Part shown: positions 39,996 to 48,770 of the stretch, in pieces | Layout: each line of letters begins with the position of its first letter | Numbering within the stretch: the first letter of the stretch is position 1 | From: Flagellimonas_A sp039592695 | Lineage (GTDB): Bacteria; Bacteroidota; Bacteroidia; Flavobacteriales; Flavobacteriaceae | Reading direction: 5' to 3' | DNA: 64,000 bases | Assembly: GCF_039592695.1 (NCBI RefSeq) | Contig: NZ_JBBUTK010000002.1 | Location: 186,001 to 250,000, forward strand | Position numbers and translations under genes: made by a program | The notes under the pieces: generated by a model | What the model was told of the DNA's origin: nothing | What the model saw: only the letters and a program-made list of their open reading frames with translations | Database searches by the model: none

Positions 39996-41228
39996 TTGAA
40001 CGTAGACCTGAACCAAAACATAGAGCATCTTTTCAGAAACGAGTATGGCAAAGTGGTTTCGCTGTTGACCAATCGATATGGCATTTCTTATTTAGAAAAA
40101 ATAGAGGATTCCGTTCAAGATACGTTTCTAAAAGCAATGCAGGTCTGGGGCTACCAAAGTATTCCAGACAATCCAACAGGGTGGTTGTACAGAGTGGCCA
40201 ACAACGCCGTGATCGATCAATTTAGAAGAGGCAAAAAGGTCAATTATTCAGACAATCCCCAAAAAATCGATAAAGGAGTTTTAGATAAGGAAATGACCAC
40301 TGAAAATGAAATTTCGGATAGTCAGTTGAAGATGATATTTGCCTGTTGCCACCCCTCACTTTCTGAGGAGCACCAAATCATTTTAAGCCTTAAACTTATA
40401 GGGGGGTTCAGCAACAAAGAATTGGCTGAGGCACTTTTGAAAAAGGAAGAAACAGTTGCAAAATCGTTCACGCGTGCCAAAAAGAAGTTCAAGAAAGAGG
40501 TACAGCTTCTGCAAATACCTGTTCAAATGGGGCTTCAATCTAGGTTGTTTGTAGTGCTCAGAGTGATTTATTTATTGTTTTCTGAAGGCTATGCCACTAC
40601 TACGGGGTCACAGGTACTGAAAAAAGATATTTGTTACGAGGCTTTACGCTTGGCCCTTTTGCTAAATGGCAATCCTTATTGCCAGCATAAAAATCTTGAC
40701 GCATTGATAGCCTTGATGTGTTTTCATGCCTCACGTTTTGATGCCCGTCTGGATAAAAAAGGTGATATGGTCTCTTTAAAATTTCAAGATCGTTCAAAAT
40801 ATGACAAACGACTTATTGATTACGGGGTATATCACCTAAAAAAGGCTGGCAACAAAAAGAATAGTCTTTCCAACTATCATTTTGAGGCAGCGATATCACT
40901 TTACCATTGCTCGGCAAGTTCTTTCAAAGCAACAGATTGGGCCAGTATATTACAATTGTATGATATACAGTTGAAAAGACAAAGGTCACCAATAGTGGCC
41001 CTAAATCGAATCATAGCTTTTTCAAAGGTCCATGGCGCAGAAAAAGCACTTATTGCCCTTGAGGATGTCGAAAAAACCTCTGATTACACTGCAAATGGAC
41101 TATACTATGCGATTAAGGCCGAACTGTTGGCCAAAACAGGCAAGACACACAACGCCGTGTTACAGAAAGCATTGGCATTCACAGACAATGAGCTGATGAA
41201 AAAGCATTTGATAAAAAAACTGGGCTAG
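39996..41228 (+). CDS. ECF42-type sigma factor with C-terminal extension, TTG start
   Basis: 410 residues. Region 2 is FRNEYGKVVSLLTNRYGISYLEKIEDSVQDTFLKAMQVW, and VANNAVIDQFRRGK follows; region 4 is IILSLKLIGGFSNKELAEALLKKEETVAKSFTRAKKKF. A long C-terminal domain (DUF6596/TPR-like, with RVIYLLFSEGYATTTG and LNRIIAFSKVHGAEKALIAL) marks the ECF42 group, which has no anti-sigma factor and is controlled through this domain. The gene starts with TTG 39996 just after the terminator. Its stop overlaps the convergent Gfo/Idh gene by 4 bases. Confidence 0.9.
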   Translation: MNVDLNQNIEHLFRNEYGKVVSLLTNRYGISYLEKIEDSVQDTFLKAMQVWGYQSIPDNPTGWLYRVANNAVIDQFRRGKKVNYSDNPQKIDKGVLDKEMTTENEISDSQLKMIFACCHPSLSEEHQIILSLKLIGGFSNKELAEALLKKEETVAKSFTRAKKKFKKEVQLLQIPVQMGLQSRLFVVLRVIYLLFSEGYATTTGSQVLKKDICYEALRLALLLNGNPYCQHKNLDALIALMCFHASRFDARLDKKGDMVSLKFQDRSKYDKRLIDYGVYHLKKAGNKKNSLSNYHFEAAISLYHCSASSFKATDWASILQLYDIQLKRQRSPIVALNRIIAFSKVHGAEKALIALEDVEKTSDYTANGLYYAIKAELLAKTGKTHNAVLQKALAFTDNELMKKHLIKKLG

Positions 41229-42649
41229 CTCAAATCCCAACCTTTACGGTACTCACGTTTTACCCACTCGTTTGCTTTGTCATAATTGGTGATTTTCATG
41301 TTTTCACCGTCCCACAGCAACTTGCGACGACCTGGATAATCATAGGGTGCCCAATCACCGGGCTTCTTGCCCTCTTGCAACACTTTATATTGATACGCTT
41401 TTACGGCGAGATTCCCCATAAGAACAGTTTCCGTCAGAGGGCCTGCCTTTGCAAAATCAGATGAGGTTGCGGCCCCATTAAGACAGCCATCGACAAAGTT
41501 GGCGATATGGCCGTTTATACCATCGGGCACTCTGGGGTATTTTGGTGCAGGCGACTTATAAATTTCTTTCAATTCTGAAGGCAGGAATCGGGCATTTCTC
41601 GAATAGGTGTCAAAAATAAGTGTACCGCGGTCACCGTACATAACGGTTCCGCCGCCGCCATCACCTATGGTTTCATCATCTTTCAATTCATCGGGCAGGT
41701 CAGGTTTGATTCCCCCGTCAAACCAGTTCAATTGAATATCGCCATGATGAGGATGTTCAAATTTCAAATGGATTTTTGAGGAAGGCGGACACGACGGGCT
41801 GAAATCGGCCTCTACAAAATCACCGACCCAGACCGTGGTGCAACTGGCCTCAGCCTCGGTAGGATAGCCCAAATCGAGCACACTGAAAGGCGTTTCCATA
41901 ATGTGGCAACCCATGTCGCCGAGGGCGCCTGTTCCAAAATCCCACCAGCCACGCCATTTGAAAGGCAGGTATGCATCATTGTACGGGCGCATTTCGGCTG
42001 GCCCAAGCCATAGATCCCAATCCAGTCCTTTGGGGATGCTGTCTTTTTCTGCCGGTACGGGCACGCCTTGTGGCCAAACGGGCCTGTTCGTCCAACAGTC
42101 AATGGTATGCACCTTGCCAATGACCCCCGATTCAACCCATTCTCGCGCGATACGGCTATCATCGCTTGAAGCACCTTGGTTGCCCATTTGGGTCACAATG
42201 CCGTTTTCTTTGGCCACTTGGGTCATCAAACGGGCTTCGTGTATATTGTGTGTAAGCGGTTTTTCAACATAGGCATGTTTTTTTTCACGCATGAACGGCA
42301 GTGCAATTGGGGCGTGCGTATGGTCTGGCGTGGCGACCATGACCGCATCAATATCCTTTACATGTTTTTTATAAACTTTCCGAAAATCCTTATAGCGGGG
42401 CACATCAGGATAGGCCTCGTACGTCTGTGCGGCCCTTCTATCGTCAACATCACAAAAAGCAACGAATTTTACCTTGCCCGTGGCGGCCAAACCTTGAATG
42501 ACCCCACTGCCACGCCCCCCAACACCAAAAGCACCGACATAGAGCGTATCACTTGGCGGCACATGGGTTTTTCCGAGAACAAAACTGGGCACAATGGTAA
42601 AAGCGGCAGAGGTGGCCGCTGCATTTTTGAGAAATTTTCTTCGCTGCAT
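41225..42649 (-). CDS. Tat-exported Gfo/Idh/MocA-family oxidoreductase
   Basis: 474 residues. The leader MQRRKFLKNAAATSAAF has the twin-arginine motif RRKFLK, so the folded NAD(P)-binding enzyme is probably exported by Tat. The Rossmann part shows YVGAFGVGGRGSGVIQG and DAVMVATPDHTHAPIALPFMREKKHAYVEKPLTHNIHEA, with the EKP motif of the family. The C-terminal domain holds WRGWWDFGTGALGDMGCHIME, a wording common in Bacteroidota members that act on carbohydrates. The substrate is unknown. It stands alone, with an intergenic gap upstream. Confidence 0.93.
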   Translation of the reverse strand: MQRRKFLKNAAATSAAFTIVPSFVLGKTHVPPSDTLYVGAFGVGGRGSGVIQGLAATGKVKFVAFCDVDDRRAAQTYEAYPDVPRYKDFRKVYKKHVKDIDAVMVATPDHTHAPIALPFMREKKHAYVEKPLTHNIHEARLMTQVAKENGIVTQMGNQGASSDDSRIAREWVESGVIGKVHTIDCWTNRPVWPQGVPVPAEKDSIPKGLDWDLWLGPAEMRPYNDAYLPFKWRGWWDFGTGALGDMGCHIMETPFSVLDLGYPTEAEASCTTVWVGDFVEADFSPSCPPSSKIHLKFEHPHHGDIQLNWFDGGIKPDLPDELKDDETIGDGGGGTVMYGDRGTLIFDTYSRNARFLPSELKEIYKSPAPKYPRVPDGINGHIANFVDGCLNGAATSSDFAKAGPLTETVLMGNLAVKAYQYKVLQEGKKPGDWAPYDYPGRRKLLWDGENMKITNYDKANEWVKREYRKGWDLS

Positions 42650-42692
42650 TTTAATCGAATTTGGATTGTGCCTGAAGATACAAAAACTAATA

Positions 42693-42783
42693 ATCCCTTC
42701 CTTCTTTTCCAGTCGCAGCTATAAAATCCATCCGAGCATTTCTTTCGCTACGCTCATCGGATACAATAACGAAGGGGAGGAAT
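42693..42783. repeat. Possible degenerate family-B repeat
   Basis: CCCTTCCTTC at the left and GAAGGGGAGG at the right face each other, and an inner hairpin ATCCGAGC...GCTCATCGGAT lies between them (42728-42761). The intergenic gap 42650-42815 holds nothing else. Confidence 0.4.
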
Positions 42784-42815
42784 AAAATTTATGCAACTGG
42801 TGAAAAATATGTAAG

Positions 42816-43475
42816 CTAGACCTTTCCATTCCACTCCGCATAAAACTGTTCCAAATAATCGAGCATGAACTGGTGCCTTTTTTCGGCCAATTTTCTCCCC
42901 GCCTCAGTGTTCATTCGGTCTTTGAGCAACAGCAGTTTTTCATAAAAGTGGTTGATGGTTGGGCTGTTCGATTTTTTATACTCGGCCTTGGTCATGTTGG
43001 GTTTTGGTGGGATTGCAGGATTGTAGAGCTCCCGGTTTTTGAAGCCGCCATAATTGAAAGTACGTGCTATGCCGATGGCTCCCATGGCATCCAATCGATC
43101 GGCGTCTTGCACGACCTGAAGTTCTTTCGAATCAAAGTGCTTTGTTTTTTTATCCAAGCTGTTTTTGAAAGAGATGTGCTTGATGATGTCTTTGACATGC
43201 CTGATTGTCTTTTTGTCAATTTTTAGAGAGCTCAAAAAATCCTCTGCCATTTTTGGACCAACAGTTTCATCACCATTATGGAATTTGGCATCTGCAATAT
43301 CGTGCAACAGTGCGGCCAAGCTCACTACCAGCACATCTACCTTTTCATCTTTTGCAATCAGCAGGGTGTTGTTGAACACCCGTTGTATGTGAAACCAATC
43401 ATGCCCGCCCTCAGCCCCTCTGAGGGTCTCTTTCACAAAGGCTATGGTTTCTTCAATGATTTCAGCGTCGTTCAT
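42816..43475 (-). CDS. HD-domain phosphohydrolase
   Basis: 219 residues with the metal-binding H...HD...D pattern: GGHDWFHIQRVFNN, then LAALLHDIADAKF (HD at the family signature) and VQDADRLDAMGAIGIARTF. This belongs to the YedJ/YpgQ-like cytosolic group that hydrolyses nucleotides. It follows the acyltransferase with a 4-base ATGA overlap (43472-43475), suggesting translational coupling. Confidence 0.9.
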   Translation of the reverse strand: MNDAEIIEETIAFVKETLRGAEGGHDWFHIQRVFNNTLLIAKDEKVDVLVVSLAALLHDIADAKFHNGDETVGPKMAEDFLSSLKIDKKTIRHVKDIIKHISFKNSLDKKTKHFDSKELQVVQDADRLDAMGAIGIARTFNYGGFKNRELYNPAIPPKPNMTKAEYKKSNSPTINHFYEKLLLLKDRMNTEAGRKLAEKRHQFMLDYLEQFYAEWNGKV

Positions 43476-44203
43476 ACGTGGATGCCTTTTTTGACCGCAG
43501 TTTCGGTTTTGGCAATGAGTTCGTCTAAATTCCCTTTGTTTTCAATAGGTTCGTGCACTTCAAAGATAAGATGTGCTCCCAAACCCATAGGAAATTTTCC
43601 ATAGCGCAAAAGTTTCCATGAATTGTTGATGCTAATGGGTACTATCAGTGCCGAGGGAGCTTTCTTGAGCAAGGTTTTAATCCCCATGGGTTTAAAGGGC
43701 TTTGGCCTTCCATCCCTACTACGGGTTCCTTCGGGGAAAATAACGGCACTCCGATTGCATTTTTCAATGTACCGGCCCAGCTTGGCTATTTCCAATAGGG
43801 CCTGCTTGCCATCTTTACGGTCAATCAATATAGAACCGCCATGTCTGAGGTTGAACGATACGCTGGGGATGCCCTTGCCCAGCTCTTTTTTGCTCACAAA
43901 TTTTGGATGGTGCTTGCGCATATACCAAACCAGTGGCGGAATGTCGTACATGCTTTGATGGTTGGTGACAATGACCAAAGGAACATCTTCAGGAATCTTT
44001 TGTTTGTTTATGAAGGTGTAGCGCGTACCCAAAATATGGGTACACCGCATCAAAAACCAATTGAGAATAGAGACACTTCTTTTATGGGCATTGTACCCGA
44101 AGACATTTAGGCACACCCACTGTATCGGATGAAAGATGACCAACACCAATCCGAAAAAGGCAAAATAAATCGGGGTCAGCAGGTAAGAAAGTATTTTGGT
44201 CAT
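43472..44203 (-). CDS. 1-acyl-sn-glycerol-3-phosphate acyltransferase (PlsC-like)
   Basis: About 243 residues from ATG 44203 (MTKILSYLL); the open frame up to 44224 adds seven residues. The catalytic motif NHQSMYDIP (NHx4D) and the substrate motif FPEGTRSRDGR are present, with an N-terminal membrane helix (YFAFFGLVLVIFHPI). It transfers an acyl chain to lysophosphatidate at the inner membrane. Its last bases overlap the HD-hydrolase start. Confidence 0.92.
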   Translation of the reverse strand: MTKILSYLLTPIYFAFFGLVLVIFHPIQWVCLNVFGYNAHKRSVSILNWFLMRCTHILGTRYTFINKQKIPEDVPLVIVTNHQSMYDIPPLVWYMRKHHPKFVSKKELGKGIPSVSFNLRHGGSILIDRKDGKQALLEIAKLGRYIEKCNRSAVIFPEGTRSRDGRPKPFKPMGIKTLLKKAPSALIVPISINNSWKLLRYGKFPMGLGAHLIFEVHEPIENKGNLDELIAKTETAVKKGIHV

Positions 44204-44250
44204 ACCACAAAAATAAAAAACCACTCCCGATAGAAGTGGCTAAATTTTAA

Positions 44251-44284
44251 GCCTCCCCCTGTGGGGGAGGTTTGGAGGGGGCCC
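44251..44284. repeat. Family-B repeat between brxB-like and plsC-like genes
   Basis: GCCTCCCCCTGTGGGGGAGG followed by TTTGGAGGGGGCCCC; the perfect hairpin CCTCCCCC/GGGGGAGG stands at 44252-44270. It lies directly after the stop of the bacilliredoxin gene and may terminate its transcription. A separate short hairpin (CCACT...AAGTGG) is at 44221-44239. Confidence 0.65.
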
Positions 44285-44695
44285 CTAACAATGCTCGTTA
44301 TAGGCCTCCATTAAATTTTCAGCAATCATTTCCGCAGGTCGGCCTTCAATATGGTGGCGTTCGATCATGTGCACCAATTCACCATCTTTGAACAAGGCCA
44401 TGCTGGGTGATGAAGGTGGAAAAGGCACCATGGCTTCACGTGCGGTGTTCACCGCTTCGGTATCCACCCCGGCAAAAACGGTGACCAAATTGTCAGGTCT
44501 TTTGTCGTTCTGCAAACTCAACTTTGCTGCTGGCCGTGCATTGGCGGCGGCACAGCCACAGACTGAATTTACCACGACCAAGGTGGTACCGTCTTTTTGT
44601 AAGGCCTCTTTAACGGCCTCACCTGTATATAATTCTTCAAATCCGGCAGTGGCTAAATCTGCACGCATCGGTTTTACCAATTCTTCAGGATACAT
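44285..44695 (-). CDS. BrxA/BrxB-family bacilliredoxin (YphP/YqiW-like)
   Basis: 136 residues, the usual size. The N-terminus MYPEELVKPMRADLATAGFEEL and the active site VNSVCGCAAANARPA with the Cys46-Gly-Cys48 pair are the family signature. Bacilliredoxins remove bacillithiol from modified protein cysteines; whether this organism makes bacillithiol is not shown here. The gene is transcribed alone on the minus strand, upstream of plsC-like and HD genes and divergent from the DjlA-like gene. Confidence 0.93.
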   Translation of the reverse strand: MYPEELVKPMRADLATAGFEELYTGEAVKEALQKDGTTLVVVNSVCGCAAANARPAAKLSLQNDKRPDNLVTVFAGVDTEAVNTAREAMVPFPPSSPSMALFKDGELVHMIERHHIEGRPAEMIAENLMEAYNEHC

Positions 44696-44803
44696 AGTCT
44701 CTTTTTTAGGATGTCAAAGATACGCAATTTGTCGTTTTTTCAATAGCGCCCTAACAAGGGCTTTCGTGGGCAAACCTGTATCTTTGCGCTTTAATTTTTT
44801 CAA

Positions 44804-45544
44804 ATGTTCAAATGGGCAGGAGCCTTAATAGGCTTTGTTTTTAGAGGGATTATTGGGGCAGTTGGTGGCTTCTTTCTTGGCAGCCTTTTAGATGGTGTGC
44901 TTGGCAACAGTGGCCAAAGCGGGCGAAGTGTTTTCGGTGATTTTGGGCAGCAATCGGTTTCCCCTGCAGATTTTGAACTGAATCTGCTCTCGCTCTGCTC
45001 AATTGTGATAAAAGCAGACGGTCAGGTCAGCCAACGTGAATTGGATTATGTGCGTCAATATTTCTTGGCCACCTACGGAAAAGAAAAGGCCAATGCTATT
45101 TTCAGAACCTTCAACGAGGTCATCAAAAAGCGTGAAATCTCAGCCCAAAAAATTTGCAATTATTTGAACCAGCGAACGCGCTATGAAGTAAGATTGCAGT
45201 TGCTCCACTTTTTATTTGGCATAGCCCAGGCCGATGGACAGGTAAGCAAGGCCGAAATAGAGAAACTTATGCAGCTGGCCGGTTACTTGCGCATTGGCCG
45301 TCACGACTTTGAAAGTATCAAGGCCATGTTCATCAAATCGGCCGACAACGCCTATAAGATTTTAGAGATTGAAAAATCGGCCACAGATGATGAGGTCAAA
45401 AAAGCGTATCGAACCATGGCAAAGAAATACCATCCCGATAGGGTCGTCACCCAAGATGATGCCATTAAGAAAGGGGCTGAAGAGAAGTTCAAAGAGGTGC
45501 AAAAAGCCTATGAGGTCATTCAGAAAGAACGCGGAATGGTATAA
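44804..45544 (+). CDS. TerB-like and DnaJ-domain protein (DjlA-like)
   Basis: 246 residues. A glycine-rich N-terminal membrane segment (GALIGFVFRGIIGAVGGFFLGSLLDG) is followed by a TerB/DjlA central domain (ELNLLSLCSIVIKADGQVSQRELDYVRQYFL...YEVRLQLLHFLFGIAQADGQVSKAEIEKL) and a C-terminal J-domain with HPD in AKKYHPDRVV. This is the DjlA arrangement: a membrane-anchored co-chaperone that stimulates DnaK. It is followed by the HupE-like gene. Confidence 0.93.
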   Translation: MFKWAGALIGFVFRGIIGAVGGFFLGSLLDGVLGNSGQSGRSVFGDFGQQSVSPADFELNLLSLCSIVIKADGQVSQRELDYVRQYFLATYGKEKANAIFRTFNEVIKKREISAQKICNYLNQRTRYEVRLQLLHFLFGIAQADGQVSKAEIEKLMQLAGYLRIGRHDFESIKAMFIKSADNAYKILEIEKSATDDEVKKAYRTMAKKYHPDRVVTQDDAIKKGAEEKFKEVQKAYEVIQKERGMV

Positions 45545-45621
45545 AAGTTTTAAGTTTATGGCTTCAGGTTTCAAGTTGGGCAACCAGAAACTTGTAAAAA
45601 CAAACCAGAAACCACAAAACA

Positions 45622-46206
45622 ATGCAAGATTTTTGGTTCTACATCAAGTTGGGCTTCAATCATGTACTCGATTTAGGAGCCTATGACCATATTCTTTTTT
45701 TAGCGGCCTTGGCCGTGCCCTTTACATTTAAAAAATGGCGTGAAGTCTTGATATTGGCCACTATTTTTACCATTACCCATTGTATCTCACTGGCCCTTTC
45801 GGTATATGATGTGGTCACTGTGGATGTTGGCCTTATCGAGTTTTTGATTCCCGTTACCATATTTTTGACGGCCTTGTTCAACATTTTTAGGGTGTTTAAA
45901 AAAGGCAAATCAACAGGAATCTATTTTCAGGGCCTTGCCACCGCTTTTTTCGGACTCATCCACGGTTTTGGCTTTTCCAACTATTTCAACATGCTCATGG
46001 CCGAAGAAGAAGAAAAAGTAAGTCCGCTTTTGGGGTTTGCCGCGGGCATAGAATTTTCTCAGGTCACCATAGTAATCGCCGTATTGCTTGTGGCGTACCT
46101 TTTTAGAGATCTTCTGCAGGTCAAAAAAAGCATTTTTATTGGGGCGGCATCGATTTTGATCCTCTTGGTCACAATACCAATGCTCATCGAAACGTTTCCC
46201 AAGTAA
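45622..46206 (+). CDS. HupE/UreJ-family membrane protein
   Basis: 194 residues with six hydrophobic helices and the HupE/UreJ histidine signatures FNHVLDLGAYDHILFL, TITHCISLALS and FGLIHGFGFSNYF. Members are metal permeases in nickel enzyme systems, but no hydrogenase or urease gene is nearby, so the transported ion is uncertain. It is preceded by DjlA-like and followed by the dCMP deaminase gene on the same strand. Confidence 0.85.
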   Translation: MQDFWFYIKLGFNHVLDLGAYDHILFLAALAVPFTFKKWREVLILATIFTITHCISLALSVYDVVTVDVGLIEFLIPVTIFLTALFNIFRVFKKGKSTGIYFQGLATAFFGLIHGFGFSNYFNMLMAEEEEKVSPLLGFAAGIEFSQVTIVIAVLLVAYLFRDLLQVKKSIFIGAASILILLVTIPMLIETFPK

Positions 46207-46287
46207 ACAATCCCTTAAATTTCATCGAATAAGGTTGTGAGGCTGCTGTGAAGCAGGTATCTTTAATATCCCATTGGAAAAAAATCC

Positions 46288-46725
46288 ATGAACCCAAAAA
46301 AACAGGAAAAATACGATAAGGCCTATCTGCGGATGGCATTGGAGTGGGGCAAACTGTCGTACTGTGAAAGAAAGCAGGTGGGGGCCATTATCGTAAAAGA
46401 CCGGATGATCATTTCCGATGGATATAACGGTACCCCAACCGGATTTGAGAATGTTTGTGAAGATGAAGAAGGCTACACCAAATGGTATGTGTTGCATGCC
46501 GAGGCCAATGCAATCCTTAAAGTGGCCGCTTCGACCCAGTCGTGTGAAGGCGCAACCTTGTACATCACGTTATCCCCATGCCGTGAGTGCAGCAAGCTGA
46601 TCCATCAAGCTGGCATAAAACGTGTGGTGTATCAAAAGGCCTACAAAGACGATTCTGGCCTGCGTTTTTTAGAGAGGGCCGGAGTGGCCCTGCAACATTT
46701 GCCGATTTTGGAAGAAATGGTCTGA
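46288..46725 (+). CDS. Deoxycytidylate deaminase (ComEB-like)
   Basis: 145 residues. Zinc ligands are in VLHAEANAIL (His and the catalytic Glu) and SPCRECSKLI (two Cys). KQVGAIIVKDRMIISDGYNGTPTGFENVCE is typical of dCMP deaminases. It makes dUMP for thymidylate synthesis. It starts 81 bases after the HupE gene and lies 13 bases before the S41 protease gene, in a possible operon. Confidence 0.95.
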   Translation: MNPKKQEKYDKAYLRMALEWGKLSYCERKQVGAIIVKDRMIISDGYNGTPTGFENVCEDEEGYTKWYVLHAEANAILKVAASTQSCEGATLYITLSPCRECSKLIHQAGIKRVVYQKAYKDDSGLRFLERAGVALQHLPILEEMV

Positions 46726-46738
46726 ACCTACAGAAGCT

Positions 46739-48370
46739 ATGAAAAAGAAATATTTCTACATACTGCCCACCATACTGGCCTTGGCCATTGCCATTGGTAT
46801 TTTTATTGGTGGCAAACTGCATTTTTCTGACACCCCCGAAAAGCTCTTCTCGACAAATTCAAAAAAAGACAAACTGAATCGGCTCATCGATTATATCGAC
46901 TATGAGTATGTCGATGAGATTGATACCGATAGCATTGTAGACGTTACGGTGAACAATATTTTGGGAAAGTTGGATCCCCACTCGGTGTACATTCCCAAGA
47001 GTGAAATGGAAGCCGTGGCCGAGAGTATGAAAGGTGATTTTGTGGGCATCGGTATTCGTTTCAACAAATTCCGTGATACGGTGACGGTAGTGAGGGCCAT
47101 CAAAGATGGGCCAAGTGACCGAAAAGGAATCAGGAGCGGCGATAAGATTCTGATGGCTCAAAACGATACGCTCTATGGAAAACGGATTCCCAACTCGGTA
47201 TTGGTCGATAAATTGAAGGGCAAACCCGGCACCAAGGTTCGTTTGAAAGTCTATCGCAAATCAGAGAACCGCACTTTTGATGTTTCGTTGGTTCGCGATA
47301 TCGTGCCCATCAAGAGCGTCGAGGCACAGTACATGCTTACCAGTGACATTGGCTATATCAAAATCAACCGTTTTGCAGAATCGACCTTTAAAGAGTTCAA
47401 ACGGTCATTGTACAACCTGCAACGCAGGGGTGCTCAGAAATTGGTGTTGGATTTGAGGGACAATCCCGGTGGCTATCTGGGCATCGCGGAGAAATTGGCC
47501 GACGAATTCCTTCAAGAAGGCAAACTCATTCTGTTCACGAAGAACAAGAGAGGAAAGGTCAAAAAAGCCTATGCGACCAACAAGGGCAGTTTTGAGAACA
47601 AGCCCATCTACGTGCTCATCAACGAACGCTCGGCATCTGCCAGCGAAATTATTGCAGGGGCACTGCAAGACAATGATATCGGAACGATTGTCGGCAGGCG
47701 TTCCTTTGGAAAAGGATTGGTACAGCGTGAGATGGACCTTGGCGATGGTTCAGCGGTCAGGTTGACGGTGTCGCGTTATTATACCCCTACGGGGCGCTCC
47801 ATCCAAAAATCGTACTCCAAAGGCCATAAAGATTACTACCAACGCTTTATGGAACGTTACAATAGTGGCGAGATGATTTCTATGGACAGTATCAGGGTAG
47901 TGGATTCACTAAAATTCACCACCCCGAACGGTAAAGTGGTCTATGGCGGTGGCGGAATCATTCCCGATGTGTTCGTGCCTATAGGTTCCAATGAAGTGGA
48001 GGCCATTAAAAGCATGGATTCTGCCGGATTTATGAGCAATTTTATTTTTCAGTATCTCGAAGAAGACCGATCTCGCTTCGCGAATTATCCAAAGTACGAA
48101 TTCATTGAAGAGTACAAGGTTGACGATATTCTTTTTGAGCGCTTCATTGATTTTATTTTGAACCGAAAGATCCGGATTGATTTTTATGCCCATGAGAACA
48201 TGATAAAAACCTATCTCAAGGCCAATATTGCAGAGCAATTGTATTCTCCTGATCTGGCGGCTGAGATTAAATCAACGCATGATGATATGCTTCAGAAGGT
48301 GTTGAAGCTGAACGCCAAAAACCAAGAAATCAATCCATCCGAAGAAAACCTGATTCAGTTCAGCAATTAA
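46739..48370 (+). CDS. Carboxyl-terminal processing protease, S41 family
   Basis: 543 residues. The N-terminal helix ILPTILALAIAIGIFIGG is a membrane anchor or signal. A PDZ domain (DFVGIGIRFNKFRDTVTVVRAIKDGPSDRKGIRSGDKIL) follows, then the S41 protease core: LVLDLRDNPGGYLGIAEKLADEFL, NERSASASEIIAGALQDN (catalytic Ser) and VGRRSFGKGLVQ (catalytic Lys). It cleaves C-termini of exported proteins in the periplasm. It follows the dCMP deaminase gene by 13 bases. Confidence 0.95.
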   Translation: MKKKYFYILPTILALAIAIGIFIGGKLHFSDTPEKLFSTNSKKDKLNRLIDYIDYEYVDEIDTDSIVDVTVNNILGKLDPHSVYIPKSEMEAVAESMKGDFVGIGIRFNKFRDTVTVVRAIKDGPSDRKGIRSGDKILMAQNDTLYGKRIPNSVLVDKLKGKPGTKVRLKVYRKSENRTFDVSLVRDIVPIKSVEAQYMLTSDIGYIKINRFAESTFKEFKRSLYNLQRRGAQKLVLDLRDNPGGYLGIAEKLADEFLQEGKLILFTKNKRGKVKKAYATNKGSFENKPIYVLINERSASASEIIAGALQDNDIGTIVGRRSFGKGLVQREMDLGDGSAVRLTVSRYYTPTGRSIQKSYSKGHKDYYQRFMERYNSGEMISMDSIRVVDSLKFTTPNGKVVYGGGGIIPDVFVPIGSNEVEAIKSMDSAGFMSNFIFQYLEEDRSRFANYPKYEFIEEYKVDDILFERFIDFILNRKIRIDFYAHENMIKTYLKANIAEQLYSPDLAAEIKSTHDDMLQKVLKLNAKNQEINPSEENLIQFSN

Positions 48371-48418
48371 TCATAAAAAACTACCTGACGCAAAGCGGCA
48401 GGATTCCTAAACATTGTC

Positions 48419-48453
48419 ATTCCCGTGAATCCCGATGGCTATCGGGAGGGAAT
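48419..48453. repeat. ATTCCCG-type nested hairpin
   Basis: ATTCCCGTGAAT then CCCGATGGCTATCGGG and AGGGAAT form a nested hairpin: outer ATTCCC/GGGAAT, inner CCCGAT/ATCGGG. It is related to the short hairpins at 17450 and 39445. It lies between the convergent S41 protease and small membrane protein genes. Confidence 0.75.
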
Positions 48454-48463
48454 CTAAATAACA

Positions 48464-48488
48464 GTCCCGAAACTTCGGGACGGTTTTT
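48464..48488. terminator. Hairpin terminator between convergent genes
   Basis: GTCCCGAA-AC-TTCGGGAC followed by GGTTTTT gives a perfect 8-bp stem and a T-run on the plus strand. It probably ends transcription of the S41 protease gene. Confidence 0.6.
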
Positions 48489-48565
48489 GACTTTTGGGAT
48501 CTAAATAATACAGACGAAACATCTTTACAGTTCCGTTTAAAGAACAACAGGCTTTAAGAAATTCT

Positions 48566-48769
48566 TTATTTGCCCTTGATTTTTTTCTCAATGCGCTTTG
48601 AGGTCATATAGATAAGCAGCAGAACAATGGCGCAGAGCGGGGCCAAGATTCCTATCAAAGCGATAAGACTATCCCCTTCAAAAGGACTTTCAAAATCAAT
48701 TAGGGTTGCATTGTACGCTATGAGGCCGATGGCCAGAATGATGAGGATGATGGAAACCGTTTTGTTCAT
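48566..48769 (-). CDS. Small two-helix membrane protein
   Basis: 67 residues with two hydrophobic helices (VSIILIILAIGLIAYNATLI and LIALIGILAPLCAIVLLLIYM) and a basic C-terminal tail KRIEKKIKGK. Function unknown. It starts one base after the MarC stop, so it is in the same operon and may assist or be expressed with it. Confidence 0.75.
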   Translation of the reverse strand: MNKTVSIILIILAIGLIAYNATLIDFESPFEGDSLIALIGILAPLCAIVLLLIYMTSKRIEKKIKGK

Positions 48770-48770
48770 G

